This document shows positions 17,218-25,970 of a DNA stretch of 64,000 bases, piece by piece (the first letter of the stretch is position 1; each line of letters starts with the position of its first letter). Position numbers and translations under genes: made by a program. Under the pieces are notes generated by a model, which worked only from the letters and a program-made list of their open reading frames with translations, did not search any database and was not told the origin of the DNA. Source of the DNA: JAEUNJ01 sp052035955 (GTDB lineage: Bacteria; Pseudomonadota; Gammaproteobacteria; Burkholderiales; Rhodocyclaceae); the NCBI GenBank assembly GCA_052035955.1, contig JBPOHD010000013.1, positions 31,744 through 95,743 on the forward strand. The letters are read 5' to 3'.

Positions 17218-18945
17218 ATGCCGGACGACGACGCGAGCATGAACACACCCACCCCTCATCGCCGACCCATCGGGCAGATCCTGATCGCCCAGGGAGTCAT
17301 CTCCGAGGATCAGCTTCGCATCGCCCTGCTGGAGCAGATGAAGTCCAACCAGCCGGTTGGCAAGCTCCTCGTCTCCCTCGGCTTCGTGTCGGAAGCGACC
17401 CTGCGCGACGCCCTGAGCGAGTCCCTCGGCCAGCGCTCGGTGGACCTCGCCCACGCCATCGTGGACCCGGCCGCGCTCCGCCTGGTCCCGCGGGAAACCG
17501 CCAAGCGGCACCGGCTGCTGCCCCTCGATTACCACGCGGAGTCGCATCGGCTGACCATCGCCATCGCCGACCCGAACGACATCGTCGCCCTCGACAAGCT
17601 GCGGACGGCGGCGCCCCACGACCTGCTGATCGAGACGGTCATCGCCGGCGAGTCAGAAATCGCCCGGGCGATCGACCAGTATTACGGCCACGAGTTGTCG
17701 ATCGACGGCATCCTGCACGAGATCGAAACCGGCGAGATCGACTACCGGAGCCTGGCGGCGACGATGGACGAGTACAGCCAGCCCGTGGTACGGCTGGTCG
17801 ATGCCCTGCTGACCGACGCCGTGAAGCGGGAGGCCTCCGACATCCACTTCGAGCCCGAAGCCAGCTTCCTGCGCATCCGCTACCGGATCGACGGCATCCT
17901 GCGCCAGATCCGCGCCCTGCACAAATCCTACTGGGCAGCGATGGCGGTGCGCATCAAGGTGATGAGCGGCATGAACATCGCCGAAACCCGGGCGCCCCAG
18001 GACGGCCGCATCTCCCTGAACATCAGCGGCAGGCTGGTGGACTTCCGCGTCGCCGCCCAGCCGACGATCCACGGCGAAAACGTCGTCCTGCGCATCCTCG
18101 ACCGGCAGAAGGGCATCGTGCCGCTGGACCGGCTCGGGCTGGACGACCACCAGCTCGAGTCCCTGAAATTGATGATCGCCCGTCCCGAGGGCATCATCCT
18201 CGTCACCGGTCCCACCGGCAGCGGCAAGACGACCACCCTCTACTCGGTCCTCAACCACATCAACCAGGAGGGTCAGAACATCATGACCCTCGAGGATCCG
18301 GTCGAATACCCCATGGCCATGATCCGGCAGACCTCCGTCGCCGAGGCCGCCAAGCTCGATTTCGCCAACGGCATCCGCTCCATGATGCGCCAGGACCCGG
18401 ACGTGATCCTGGTCGGCGAGATCCGCGACGCCGACACGGCGGAGATGGCCTTCCGGGCGGCCATGACCGGGCACCAGGTCTATTCCACGCTGCATACCAA
18501 TTCCGCCATCGGCGCCGTTCCCCGCCTGCTCGACATCGGCATCCTGCCGGACATCATGGCCGGCAACATCATCGGCATCGTTGCCCAGCGCCTCGTGCGG
18601 CGCCTGTGCCGGGACTGCCGCAAGCCGCACCCGGCCGAACCCCACGAACTGCGCCTGCTGGGCCTCGACGGCCAGCGCCAGGCCCCCGTGCTCTATCGCC
18701 CCATGGGTTGCGAGGCCTGCGACTTCCAGGGCTACCGCGGCCGCCTGGCGATCATGGAGCTGCTGCGCCTCGATGCCGACCTGGACGAACTGATCGCCCG
18801 CCGCGCCACCGCCCGCGATATCCGCACCGCGGCCCGGGAGAAGGGGTTCCGCGCCCTCGCCGACGACGGACTGCGCCGCGTCCTCGACGGTTCCACCTCG
18901 CTGGAGGAGGTGGCCCGCGTCGTCGACCTGACCGAAAGGATGTAG
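17218..18945 (+). CDS. mshE: Pilus/secretion assembly ATPase (GspE/PilB/MshE family)
   Basis: A 575-residue extension ATPase. An N-terminal MshEN-like domain carries two copies of the RxxG-LVxxGxISExxL-type motif (PIGQILIAQGVISEDQLRIAL and PVGKLLVSLGFVSEATLRDAL); in known MshE this domain binds c-di-GMP. The motor domain has Walker A GPTGSGKTT (331-339), the Asp box, Walker B VILVGEIRDADTAEMA and the His box LHTNSAIGAVPRL. A tetracysteine zinc site follows (CRDC ... CEAC). It acts at the inner-membrane base and is followed eight bases later by its platform protein. A second start at 17239 (MNTPTPHRR) is possible. Confidence 0.95.
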   Translation: MPDDDASMNTPTPHRRPIGQILIAQGVISEDQLRIALLEQMKSNQPVGKLLVSLGFVSEATLRDALSESLGQRSVDLAHAIVDPAALRLVPRETAKRHRLLPLDYHAESHRLTIAIADPNDIVALDKLRTAAPHDLLIETVIAGESEIARAIDQYYGHELSIDGILHEIETGEIDYRSLAATMDEYSQPVVRLVDALLTDAVKREASDIHFEPEASFLRIRYRIDGILRQIRALHKSYWAAMAVRIKVMSGMNIAETRAPQDGRISLNISGRLVDFRVAAQPTIHGENVVLRILDRQKGIVPLDRLGLDDHQLESLKLMIARPEGIILVTGPTGSGKTTTLYSVLNHINQEGQNIMTLEDPVEYPMAMIRQTSVAEAAKLDFANGIRSMMRQDPDVILVGEIRDADTAEMAFRAAMTGHQVYSTLHTNSAIGAVPRLLDIGILPDIMAGNIIGIVAQRLVRRLCRDCRKPHPAEPHELRLLGLDGQRQAPVLYRPMGCEACDFQGYRGRLAIMELLRLDADLDELIARRATARDIRTAAREKGFRALADDGLRRVLDGSTSLEEVARVVDLTERM

Positions 18946-18952
18946 GCGCGCG

Positions 18953-20155
18953 ATGGCCCTTTATTCCTACAAGGCCATGGACATCGGCGGCCGCATGGTG
19001 CTGGGGCGGATGGACGCGATCAACCTCGTCGACCTCGAGATGCGCCTCAAGCGCATGGACCTGGATTTCGTCAACGGCGGTCCGGTCAAGCAGCAGCGTA
19101 TGCTCGGCGCCGCCCGGGTTCCGCGGCGGGAACTGATCAACTTCTGCTTCCACCTCGAACAGCTCACCCGTTCCGGCGTCCCGATCCTGGAGGGCCTTGC
19201 CGACCTGCGGGACAGCCTCACGCATCCGCGGTTTCGCGAAGTGATCGCCGGCATGATCGAGAGCATCGAGGGGGGCAAGACCCTGTCCCAGGCAATGCAG
19301 GACCATCCCCAGGTCTTCGACGGCGTTTTCGTCAGCCTCGTGCGCGCCGGGGAGGATTCCGGCAACCTTCCCGACGTACTGCGCAACCTGGTCGATTCCC
19401 TGAAATGGCAGGACGAGCTGGCCGCCCAGACGAAGAAGCTCCTCACCTACCCGGCCTTCCTCGGCACCATCGTCATCGCCGTCACCTTCTTCATGATGAT
19501 GTACCTGGTGCCGAAGATGGCGGTCTTCATCCGCAACATGGGCCATGACCTGCCGCTGCAGACCCGCATCCTGATCGGCGTGTCCGACTTCTTCGTCAAT
19601 TTCTGGTACCTCGCGGTCGGCGTCCCCGTCCTCGCCGTGGTTGGGCTGGCCGTCGCGATCCGGGTCAGCCGGCGGGCCCGCTACCGGTTCGACGCCTTCA
19701 AGCTCGGCGCGCCCTGGGTCGGCGAAATCCTGCGCAAGATCATCCTGTCCCGCTTCGCCACCGTCTTCGCCATGCTGTACGGCTCCGGCATCTCGGTGAT
19801 CGATTCCCTGCGCGCCACGGAGAACGTGGTCGGAAACGAGGTCATCAAGGAAGGGCTGGAGAAGATAGGCGAGATGATCGCCGAGGGCCAGAACATCACG
19901 GCGGCATTCCAGAACGTCGGCTTGTTCCCGCCCCTCGTCGTCCGCATGCTGCGGGTGGGCGAAAACACCGGCGCCCTCGATACGGCCCTGGTCAACGTGG
20001 GCTACTTCTACAACCGCGACGTCAAGGAATCCATCGAGCGCGTGCAGGCGATGATCGAGCCGACCATGACCCTGATCGTGGGGGCAATCCTCGGCTGGGT
20101 CATGCTGTCCGTCCTCGGGCCGATCTACGACGTGATCACGAAACTGAAGATGTGA
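18953..20155 (+). CDS. mshG: Inner-membrane platform protein (GspF/PilC/MshG family)
   Basis: A 400-residue polytopic protein with two T2SSF domains. The first (FCFHLEQLTRSGVPILEGLADLRD) is followed by helices around residues 160-185 and 205-230. The second (RFATVFAMLYGSGISVIDSL ... LRVGENTGALDTAL) ends in a C-terminal helix (VGAILGWVMLSVLGPIYDVI). It links the assembly ATPase to the growing pseudopilus. Its TGA overlaps the ATG of the next gene by one base. Confidence 0.95.
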   Translation: MALYSYKAMDIGGRMVLGRMDAINLVDLEMRLKRMDLDFVNGGPVKQQRMLGAARVPRRELINFCFHLEQLTRSGVPILEGLADLRDSLTHPRFREVIAGMIESIEGGKTLSQAMQDHPQVFDGVFVSLVRAGEDSGNLPDVLRNLVDSLKWQDELAAQTKKLLTYPAFLGTIVIAVTFFMMMYLVPKMAVFIRNMGHDLPLQTRILIGVSDFFVNFWYLAVGVPVLAVVGLAVAIRVSRRARYRFDAFKLGAPWVGEILRKIILSRFATVFAMLYGSGISVIDSLRATENVVGNEVIKEGLEKIGEMIAEGQNITAAFQNVGLFPPLVVRMLRVGENTGALDTALVNVGYFYNRDVKESIERVQAMIEPTMTLIVGAILGWVMLSVLGPIYDVITKLKM

Positions 20156-21699
20156 TGCCTGCCCGTTACATCCTGTTCCTCGACGGATTCCGCCTCGGCG
20201 CCTTTCGCTGGCACAACGGCCGCCTGGACGCGGAGGCGGAATTCGCCGCCGATGCGGGCGGCCAGGAGGAATTCGCCGCCTACCTGTCCAGCCGCCGGCA
20301 GGGCGTGTTTCATCTCCTGGCCGACGTGGCGGAGGAAGGATTCCAGTACGAGGAAATCCCCTTCGTCCGCGGCAACGACCGGACGGCGATCCTGACCCGG
20401 AAGCTGGGCCAGTACTTCTACGGAACCTCCCTTTCCGTCGCGGTCTCCCTCGGGCGGGCGAAGGAAGGACGGCGCGACGAACGCCTGCTGTTTGCGGGGC
20501 TGACGCGGCCCCAGCATTTCGAACCGTGGATTTCCGCCATCCAGGCCACCGAGGCGCGACTGGCCGGAATCTACACCGTTCCCCAGATGGCCGAGACCCT
20601 GGCCGAGTCCCTGGGCACCGGTCGTCGGCAATTCCTCCTGATCACCATCACCCGGGGCGGCCTCCGGCAGACCTTCATCGAGAACGGCCGCCTTCGCTTC
20701 TCCCGCCTGACCGTGCTGGCGACCGGCAGCCGGTCCGAGATGGCCGTGGCCTGCGGGACGGAGTCGGCCAAGATCTATCAATACCTGGCGGCCCAGCGCC
20801 TGGTCGCCCGGGGAACGGCGCTGCCCACCCTGGTGCTGGCCCAGGCGACCCACGCCGATGCCATCCGGTCCCAGTGCCGGGACACGGAAAACCTGCATTA
20901 CGAATACGTGGACCTCGCCGCCGAGGCGCGCCGGCGAAACCTGAGGAACCTGCCGACCGACGGAGGGGTCGAGTTCCTGCTCATGCACCTGCTGGCCCGC
21001 CGTCCGCCGGCCGAGCAGTTCGCCCACGGCGACGAACGGAAGTTCTTCAAGCTCTGGCGCCTGAAGTCGGCCATTCTCGCCGGCGGCACCATCGCCCTGG
21101 CCGGGTGCCTGCTCTATGCGGGCAAGCTGGGCGTCGAGTACCTCCAGCTGGAGGGTCAGGCCAGGGAACTCCGCGCCCAGGCCGAGGCCGAGCAGAATCG
21201 CTATGCCGCCGTCCTCGGCGGACTGCCGCGAATCCCGCTGAAGAACGACGAATTGCGCCTGCTGGTCAGCAAGTACGACGTGGCCAGCCATCGCAGCCCG
21301 CCGCTGGAACCCCTGCTCCAGTCCATCAGCCTCGCCCTGCAGGCGGACCCGCGCATCGAGTTGACCCGCCTGGCCTGGTCGGTCGGCGGAATGTCCGAGG
21401 ACGCGGCGGCGGCGGCGCCGGTCGGCGACCCCCGGCGAACCCCCGCCGGCAAGGACATCGATGCGACCGTGGAGTTGCAGGGCAACCTTCCGCTGGCCCT
21501 GGCGGCCGACCATCGGGCACAACTGGAGGCTGTCGAGTCCTTCGCCAGCCGCTTGCGGGCGGGGGGAGAGTTGCGCGTCGAAGTGCTGCGCCTCCCCTTC
21601 GAGGTCGAATCGGGCAAGGCCCTGCGCAGCGCCGGGGACGCCAAGGCCCTGACGGAACAACCCCGATTCTCCATCCGCGTCATGAAGAGGATCGCATGA
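20155..21699 (+). CDS. Fused PilM/PilN-like (GspL/MshI-type) alignment protein
   Basis: A 514-residue protein I read as an actin-like cytoplasmic domain fused to a membrane and periplasmic part. Residues 1-290 look like a degenerate PilM/GspL ATPase-fold domain (ends around GGVEFLLMHLLARRPP). One transmembrane helix follows (AILAGGTIALAGCLLYAGKLG, about 305-325), then a coiled coil (LQLEGQARELRAQAEAEQNRY) and a PilN-like ferredoxin-fold domain. This matches its position after the platform gene and before a PilO-like gene. Classical PilM motifs are not clearly preserved, so the fold call is inference from layout. ATG at 20155 overlaps the mshG stop (TGATG). Confidence 0.7.
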   Translation: MPARYILFLDGFRLGAFRWHNGRLDAEAEFAADAGGQEEFAAYLSSRRQGVFHLLADVAEEGFQYEEIPFVRGNDRTAILTRKLGQYFYGTSLSVAVSLGRAKEGRRDERLLFAGLTRPQHFEPWISAIQATEARLAGIYTVPQMAETLAESLGTGRRQFLLITITRGGLRQTFIENGRLRFSRLTVLATGSRSEMAVACGTESAKIYQYLAAQRLVARGTALPTLVLAQATHADAIRSQCRDTENLHYEYVDLAAEARRRNLRNLPTDGGVEFLLMHLLARRPPAEQFAHGDERKFFKLWRLKSAILAGGTIALAGCLLYAGKLGVEYLQLEGQARELRAQAEAEQNRYAAVLGGLPRIPLKNDELRLLVSKYDVASHRSPPLEPLLQSISLALQADPRIELTRLAWSVGGMSEDAAAAAPVGDPRRTPAGKDIDATVELQGNLPLALAADHRAQLEAVESFASRLRAGGELRVEVLRLPFEVESGKALRSAGDAKALTEQPRFSIRVMKRIA

Positions 21700-22307
21700 A
21701 GCTGGATAGCGCCGCCCTCCTGCGCCTGCGCTGGAGCGCCATTGCCTCCCTGCTCCTCGTCCTCGCCGGAGCCGGCATCGTCACGCTTGCCCGGGACGCC
21801 CTGGACCTGGCCCGGCGGGAGGCCGCCTCGGCGACCACCCAGCGCAAGGAGGTGAATGACCGCCTGTCGCGGGCCACCGACGAGGAACAGGAGATCCGCC
21901 AGAAGATCGGCCGCTACCAGGAGATCGTCGCCCTCGGCCACATCGGACAGGAACAAAGGCTGGCCTGGGTCGAGGAGATCGGCCGCAGCAAGGCGCAGCG
22001 CAAGCTCCTCGAACTCGAGTACGAAATCCTGCCGCAGAAGCCGGCGGACGGCATCCTGGCCCCGGAAGGCCCATCGGCCGGCGCCCTGGAGTTCGTCAGC
22101 AGCACGATGAAACTCAGGATGCAACTGCTCCACGAGGAAGACCTGCTGGGCTTCCTGGCCGACCTGCGCACCAACGTGAAGGCCATGCTCCACATCCGCG
22201 ACTGCGCCGTCGAGCGAATTCCGCGAACCGGCGGCGACAAGCCCAACAGCGCCCAGTTGCATGCCGAGTGCACCATCGAATGGGTCACCCTGAAGGAGCG
22301 GAAATGA
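21696..22307 (+). CDS. PilO/GspM/MshJ-like alignment protein
   Basis: A 203-residue protein beginning MKLDSAALLRLRW. It has one N-terminal transmembrane helix (SAIASLLLVLAGAGIVTLA), a coiled coil (RREAASATTQRKEVNDRLSR to about residue 75) and a small C-terminal alpha/beta region ending CTIEWVTLKERK. The topology and the neighbours fit the PilO/GspM role of bracing the inner-membrane platform. The start overlaps the previous stop by four bases (ATGA) and its end overlaps the next gene by four bases, so the three are probably co-translated. Confidence 0.75.
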   Translation: MKLDSAALLRLRWSAIASLLLVLAGAGIVTLARDALDLARREAASATTQRKEVNDRLSRATDEEQEIRQKIGRYQEIVALGHIGQEQRLAWVEEIGRSKAQRKLLELEYEILPQKPADGILAPEGPSAGALEFVSSTMKLRMQLLHEEDLLGFLADLRTNVKAMLHIRDCAVERIPRTGGDKPNSAQLHAECTIEWVTLKERK

Positions 22308-22738
22308 GTACCCGCGGCGCCGCCTGGCGCGGCCTGCTGCTGATCGCCGGCGCCCTGGTCGTCCTGCCCGCGGCGGCCGAGCCCCTGGGGCGCCTCTTCC
22401 TGACCCCGGAACGGCGGGCCGCCCTGGAACGACAGAGGCAGGCCAACATCCAGGAGTCCCAGAGCCTCGAAGGCGCCGTCATGCGCCTCGACGGCACCGT
22501 CGTCCGCTCCAGCGGCAAGGCCACCGTCTGGGTCAGCGGACGTCCCCAGCACGACCTGGACGGCAGCGGCGGCGTCGCCGTCAAGCTGAGCCGGGAAAAG
22601 CCCGGCGAAGCCGTCCTGGCGCCGGGCGACGAGCCGGCCGCCCGCCTGCGGGTCGGCGAATCCATCAACCGGGCGACCCGCGAGACGACCGACGGACTCG
22701 GCGGCGGCACCATCGTTCGCGGGCGCCGCAAAGACTGA
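22304..22738 (+). CDS. Small exported protein of the pilus locus (MshK/PilP-like position)
   Basis: A 144-residue protein with a signal peptide (AWRGLLLIAGALVVLPAAAEP) and a mature part starting LGRLFLTPERRAALERQRQ. The C-terminal half (LDGTVVRSSGKATVWVSG ... LRVGESINRATRETTDGLGGG) looks like a small beta domain. Its place after the PilO-like gene and in ATGA overlap with it suggests a PilP- or MshK-like periplasmic link to the secretin. The family is not clearly recognised from sequence. Confidence 0.65.
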   Translation: MSTRGAAWRGLLLIAGALVVLPAAAEPLGRLFLTPERRAALERQRQANIQESQSLEGAVMRLDGTVVRSSGKATVWVSGRPQHDLDGSGGVAVKLSREKPGEAVLAPGDEPAARLRVGESINRATRETTDGLGGGTIVRGRRKD

Positions 22739-22748
22739 CGGGGCAGCG

Positions 22749-25028
22749 ATGCTCGCCCGACGCCCCAGAGAAGGCCGAGTCGGCCGGCGCCCCGGCGAGG
22801 GCGGCTATGCCCTCGTCGCCCTGATGGCCCTGGTCGGCATCGGCGTGATGTTCTTCCTGGTTCGGCAGTTTTCCGGAGTGGGCGGCCAGGGCCCGCGCCA
22901 GGAAGCCGCCCTCGACGCCCTGCTGGTGGCCAAGCAGGCCCTGATCGGCTACGCCGCCACCTACCGCGACAGCCACGCCGACGACATGTTTGGCTACCTG
23001 CCCTGCCCGGACACCAACGGCGACGGCAGTGCCGACCCGCCCTGCGGCGCCGCCGGCCAGTCGGCGGTGGGCTTCCTGCCCTACCGCACGCTCGGGTTGG
23101 CCGACCTGCGGGACGAGAGCGGCGCCTGCCTCTGGTACGCCGTGTCGGCCAACTTCAAGAACAACCCCAAGACCGCGGCCGCCTTCAACTGGGACCTGCA
23201 GGGGAATTTCCAGGTCCGCACCAGCGCCGGCGCCGTCCGCCTTGCCCCGGAGGACGCGGAGGGCGGCGGGGCGGCCATCGTCTTCGCCGCCGGCCCGCCG
23301 CTGCCTGGTCAGAACCGCACCGGCGGCACCGCCGTCCAGCGCTGCGGCGGCGATGCCGCGGCGGCCTACGCCGCCTACCTGGAGTCGGCGGCCTTCGGCG
23401 CCGGCCCCGTGGCGGCCGGCACGGTGACCCTCACCGAGGGCGATCCGGCGGCCGGCAACAACAACGACCGCTTCGTCTGGATCACCCCCCGGGAACTGTT
23501 CACCGCCATCAAGACCCGCAGCGACTTCGCCACCGACCTGAATGCCCTGGCCATGGACATCAGGCACCGCTTCGAAGGCCAGGCCCTGCTGCCGGCCCCG
23601 GTTTCCGGCAGCGCCGCCGGAACGAAGATCTCGGGCGGCATTGCGGCGACGGTGGCGGCCGGCTACTTCCCCGACAGCGCCAGTTCCCCGGACTACTACC
23701 CCAACTGGTCCGGCCAGTTCCGCTATGCCGTCTGCTCCAACCAGAAGGTCCGCTGCCTCAACGGGGGCGCCTGTACCGGCGTCCTCCTGTTCGGCGGCGA
23801 ACGCCCGGCCGGCGGGCCGCGCACGGCGGCGGAAGCGGGCAGCACGGCCAGTTTCCTGGACATCGCCAACCTGGCCAGCTTCACCGGCGCCGGCACGCTC
23901 TTCGCGGGCGCCCCGTCCTTCACCGTGGCCAACCCCCGCCTGGGCGCCTCGGCCGACGTCATGTACTGCCTGAATCCCCCGGAGGTGTCCTTCGCCAAGG
24001 ACATGGCCGACTTCGTGGACACGACGCCGTCCCTGCGCATCACCGGGGTGGCGGGCACCCAGGGGCTGGCCTCCCGCGACGCGACCGCCCTGACCCTCGG
24101 CAACGACAACGCCACCACGGGCCATACCGATGCCGACACGGGCCATGCCCTCGTCACCGGACAGCTCTTCGGATGCTCCTGGTATGGAAACACCATCGCC
24201 TTCGGGACGGGCGTGCGCATCTACTTCCGATTCCGGATCGAGAACAACACGGCGGGCGAGGGCTTCACCCTGACCCTGGCCGACAACTCGACCAACCCCT
24301 CCACCGCCATGTGCGGCAGCGGCGGCGAATACCTCGGTTACGCCGGGACCAACGCCAATGCCGCCGGCGTCCCCTACACAGCCCCCATCGTCACGTCGAA
24401 GCTCGCCCTCGAGTTCGACACCCATCAGGATGCCGGCCGCAGCGACACCAATGCGCGCCACGTGGCCCTGGTCTATTGGGGACAGGCCTACGACATCGTC
24501 ACCTTCGCGCCGTTCACGTCGGACGACAACCTGCACCACACGCCTCCCCCTACGACCGGCTTCGAGAACCTCCTCGGCCCGGATTACTTCAACCTGACCA
24601 GCCCCCTGAACACCAAGCGCGCGACCCTGACCTGCCTGAACAGCAGCACCGTCTGCCCGACCGCCGCCGATCGCAGCTTCCTGGTCCGGATGGACATCGT
24701 CCGCGCCTACACGCCGCTGGGGGGCGCGGTCACTCGCGGCACCGGCAGTTATTCGATCAAGGCCTGGGTCGTCAAGGGCACCAGCGCCGACGACTTCGCC
24801 GGCATCGACAACGTGGCGGTAGACTTCTCGGGCACCTCCAGCGCCAACTACCTGGAATCCGGAAGCATCCTCCTGCCACCGACCGTTTACCTTGCCGACA
24901 CCGTGAGCTTCCAGGACCTGAACAAGACGGCCGAGGTCTTCCGCAATTTCCGGGTCGGCTTCACGGTGGGCCAGGGGACCACCGGGCAGCGCTTCACCGT
25001 CACCGATTTCAAGCTGAAGACCCGATGA
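22749..25028 (+). CDS. Large pseudopilin-like protein with C-terminal lectin-like domain
   Basis: A 759-residue protein. The N-terminus (GEGGYALVALMALVGIGVMFFLVRQF) resembles a prepilin leader and hydrophobic helix, although the usual FTLIE is replaced by YALVA and the Glu at mature position 5 is missing, as in some GspK/MshP-type tip proteins. The middle has Cys pairs (CPDTNGDGSADPPC, CSNQKVRCLNGGAC). Residues from about 430 to the end resemble an L-type (legume-like) lectin: RFRIENNTAGEGFTLTLAD, then LALEFDTHQD with RSDTNARHVALVYWG, then FRNFRVGFTVGQ near the C-terminus. These match the strands and acidic metal-site segment of that fold. It may be a pilus-tip or surface adhesin (MshQ-like role). 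The domain call is by eye. Confidence 0.7.
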   Translation: MLARRPREGRVGRRPGEGGYALVALMALVGIGVMFFLVRQFSGVGGQGPRQEAALDALLVAKQALIGYAATYRDSHADDMFGYLPCPDTNGDGSADPPCGAAGQSAVGFLPYRTLGLADLRDESGACLWYAVSANFKNNPKTAAAFNWDLQGNFQVRTSAGAVRLAPEDAEGGGAAIVFAAGPPLPGQNRTGGTAVQRCGGDAAAAYAAYLESAAFGAGPVAAGTVTLTEGDPAAGNNNDRFVWITPRELFTAIKTRSDFATDLNALAMDIRHRFEGQALLPAPVSGSAAGTKISGGIAATVAAGYFPDSASSPDYYPNWSGQFRYAVCSNQKVRCLNGGACTGVLLFGGERPAGGPRTAAEAGSTASFLDIANLASFTGAGTLFAGAPSFTVANPRLGASADVMYCLNPPEVSFAKDMADFVDTTPSLRITGVAGTQGLASRDATALTLGNDNATTGHTDADTGHALVTGQLFGCSWYGNTIAFGTGVRIYFRFRIENNTAGEGFTLTLADNSTNPSTAMCGSGGEYLGYAGTNANAAGVPYTAPIVTSKLALEFDTHQDAGRSDTNARHVALVYWGQAYDIVTFAPFTSDDNLHHTPPPTTGFENLLGPDYFNLTSPLNTKRATLTCLNSSTVCPTAADRSFLVRMDIVRAYTPLGGAVTRGTGSYSIKAWVVKGTSADDFAGIDNVAVDFSGTSSANYLESGSILLPPTVYLADTVSFQDLNKTAEVFRNFRVGFTVGQGTTGQRFTVTDFKLKTR

Positions 25029-25031
25029 ACC

Positions 25032-25218
25032 TGGAAACCGCAGTTCATTCACCACAGAGGACCCAGAGGGCACAGAGGAAGCCAGTGTCCGTCCCCATCG
25101 CGGCTCACCCGCCGGGTGATGCTCACCGCAAGCAGACGCCGTTGATTCGTGTTCTTGGTGTCCTACGTGGTTCAACTGTTTTTTCCAGGATGAATCGCCC
25201 AAACGCCATGGAAACCGC
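25032..25218. repeat. 177-base repeat element inserted in frame in a pseudopilin gene
   Basis: The decamer TGGAAACCGC occurs at 25032-25041 and 25209-25218, 177 bases apart (59 codons). The DNA between contains arms of the common bacterial words accacagaggac ... cagaggacacagagg and gtgtcctacgtggttcaac, which are roughly inverted copies. Removing one decamer plus the insert would join ATGAACCTGGAAACCGC directly to the pilin leader codons. The element contains no stop codon in the pseudopilin frame. Confidence 0.75.
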
Positions 25219-25861
25219 CCGGGGCTTCACCCTGACCGAGATGGCCGTGGTCCTGGTCATCGTCGCCCTGCTGATCGGCGGCATGCTGCTCCCCCTCTCG
25301 GCCCAGAACGACCTGCGCAATGCCGCCGAGACGCGGCGCATGCTGGGCGAGATCCGGGAAGCCCTGATCGGCTATGCCATGGTCAACGGCCGCCTCCCCT
25401 GCCCCATGCTGCTGGCGACCACCAACCCGGCCGATGCGGCCTACGGCGTGGCCCCGGCCGCCTGCGCCCCGGGAGCGGAGGGCATCCTGCCCTGGAAGAC
25501 CCTCGGGGTTCCCGAGACCGATGCCTGGGGCATCCGGCGCACGGCGGCGGCGGACCCTTTCGCCGGCTACTGGCGCTATCGCACGGACGACAACTTCGCC
25601 GTCGCCTTCTCCCTGGCCTCCGGCACGGCATCGGCCCTGGCGGTCTGGGATGCGGCCGGCAACCGCATTTCCCTGGTCACCGAGGCGCCGGTGGCCATCG
25701 TCTATTCCACCGGCCCGAACCGGGTCGCCAACGGCCGCAACGCGGTCGTGGATGCCGACTACGAGGCCGGCGAAACCAGCAACACCTTCGACGACCTGCT
25801 GATCTGGATCAGCCGCCCGCTGTTGTTCAGCCGCATGGTCAGCGCCGGCCGCCTGCCCTGA
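25190..25861 (+). CDS. Type IV pilin-like pseudopilin
   Basis: A pseudopilin of about 223 residues. A short leader (MNRPNAMETARG) is followed by FTLTEMAVVLVIVALLIGG, the prepilin cleavage site and hydrophobic helix with Glu at mature position 5. The globular part includes EIREALIGYAMVNGRLPCPM, typical of minor pilins of this group. Start choice is unclear. An upstream ATG at 25025 overlaps the stop of the previous gene (ATGA) and is in frame through the inserted repeat, giving a 67-residue leader. The ATG at 25190 or 25208 gives a normal leader. A prepilin peptidase gene is not in the window. Confidence 0.85.
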   Translation: MNRPNAMETARGFTLTEMAVVLVIVALLIGGMLLPLSAQNDLRNAAETRRMLGEIREALIGYAMVNGRLPCPMLLATTNPADAAYGVAPAACAPGAEGILPWKTLGVPETDAWGIRRTAAADPFAGYWRYRTDDNFAVAFSLASGTASALAVWDAAGNRISLVTEAPVAIVYSTGPNRVANGRNAVVDADYEAGETSNTFDDLLIWISRPLLFSRMVSAGRLP

Positions 25862-25970
25862 TCCGCCTCGCCCGCAGGTTCCGGGGCGACGACGCCGCCC
25901 CGGCCGTCGCACCCCAGACCGGCGCTTCTCCTTGACCCGTCCGGACCTTCCTGCGAGACTTGGCATTCGC

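Noticed and set aside
24173..25189. Upstream extension of the second pseudopilin frame
   Set aside because: The frame is open before 25025 only because it shadows the lectin-like gene; true starts lie at 25025, 25190 or 25208.
22665..25202. An 845-codon open frame on the minus strand
   Set aside because: It is antisense to the pseudopilin-lectin gene, with no domain character.
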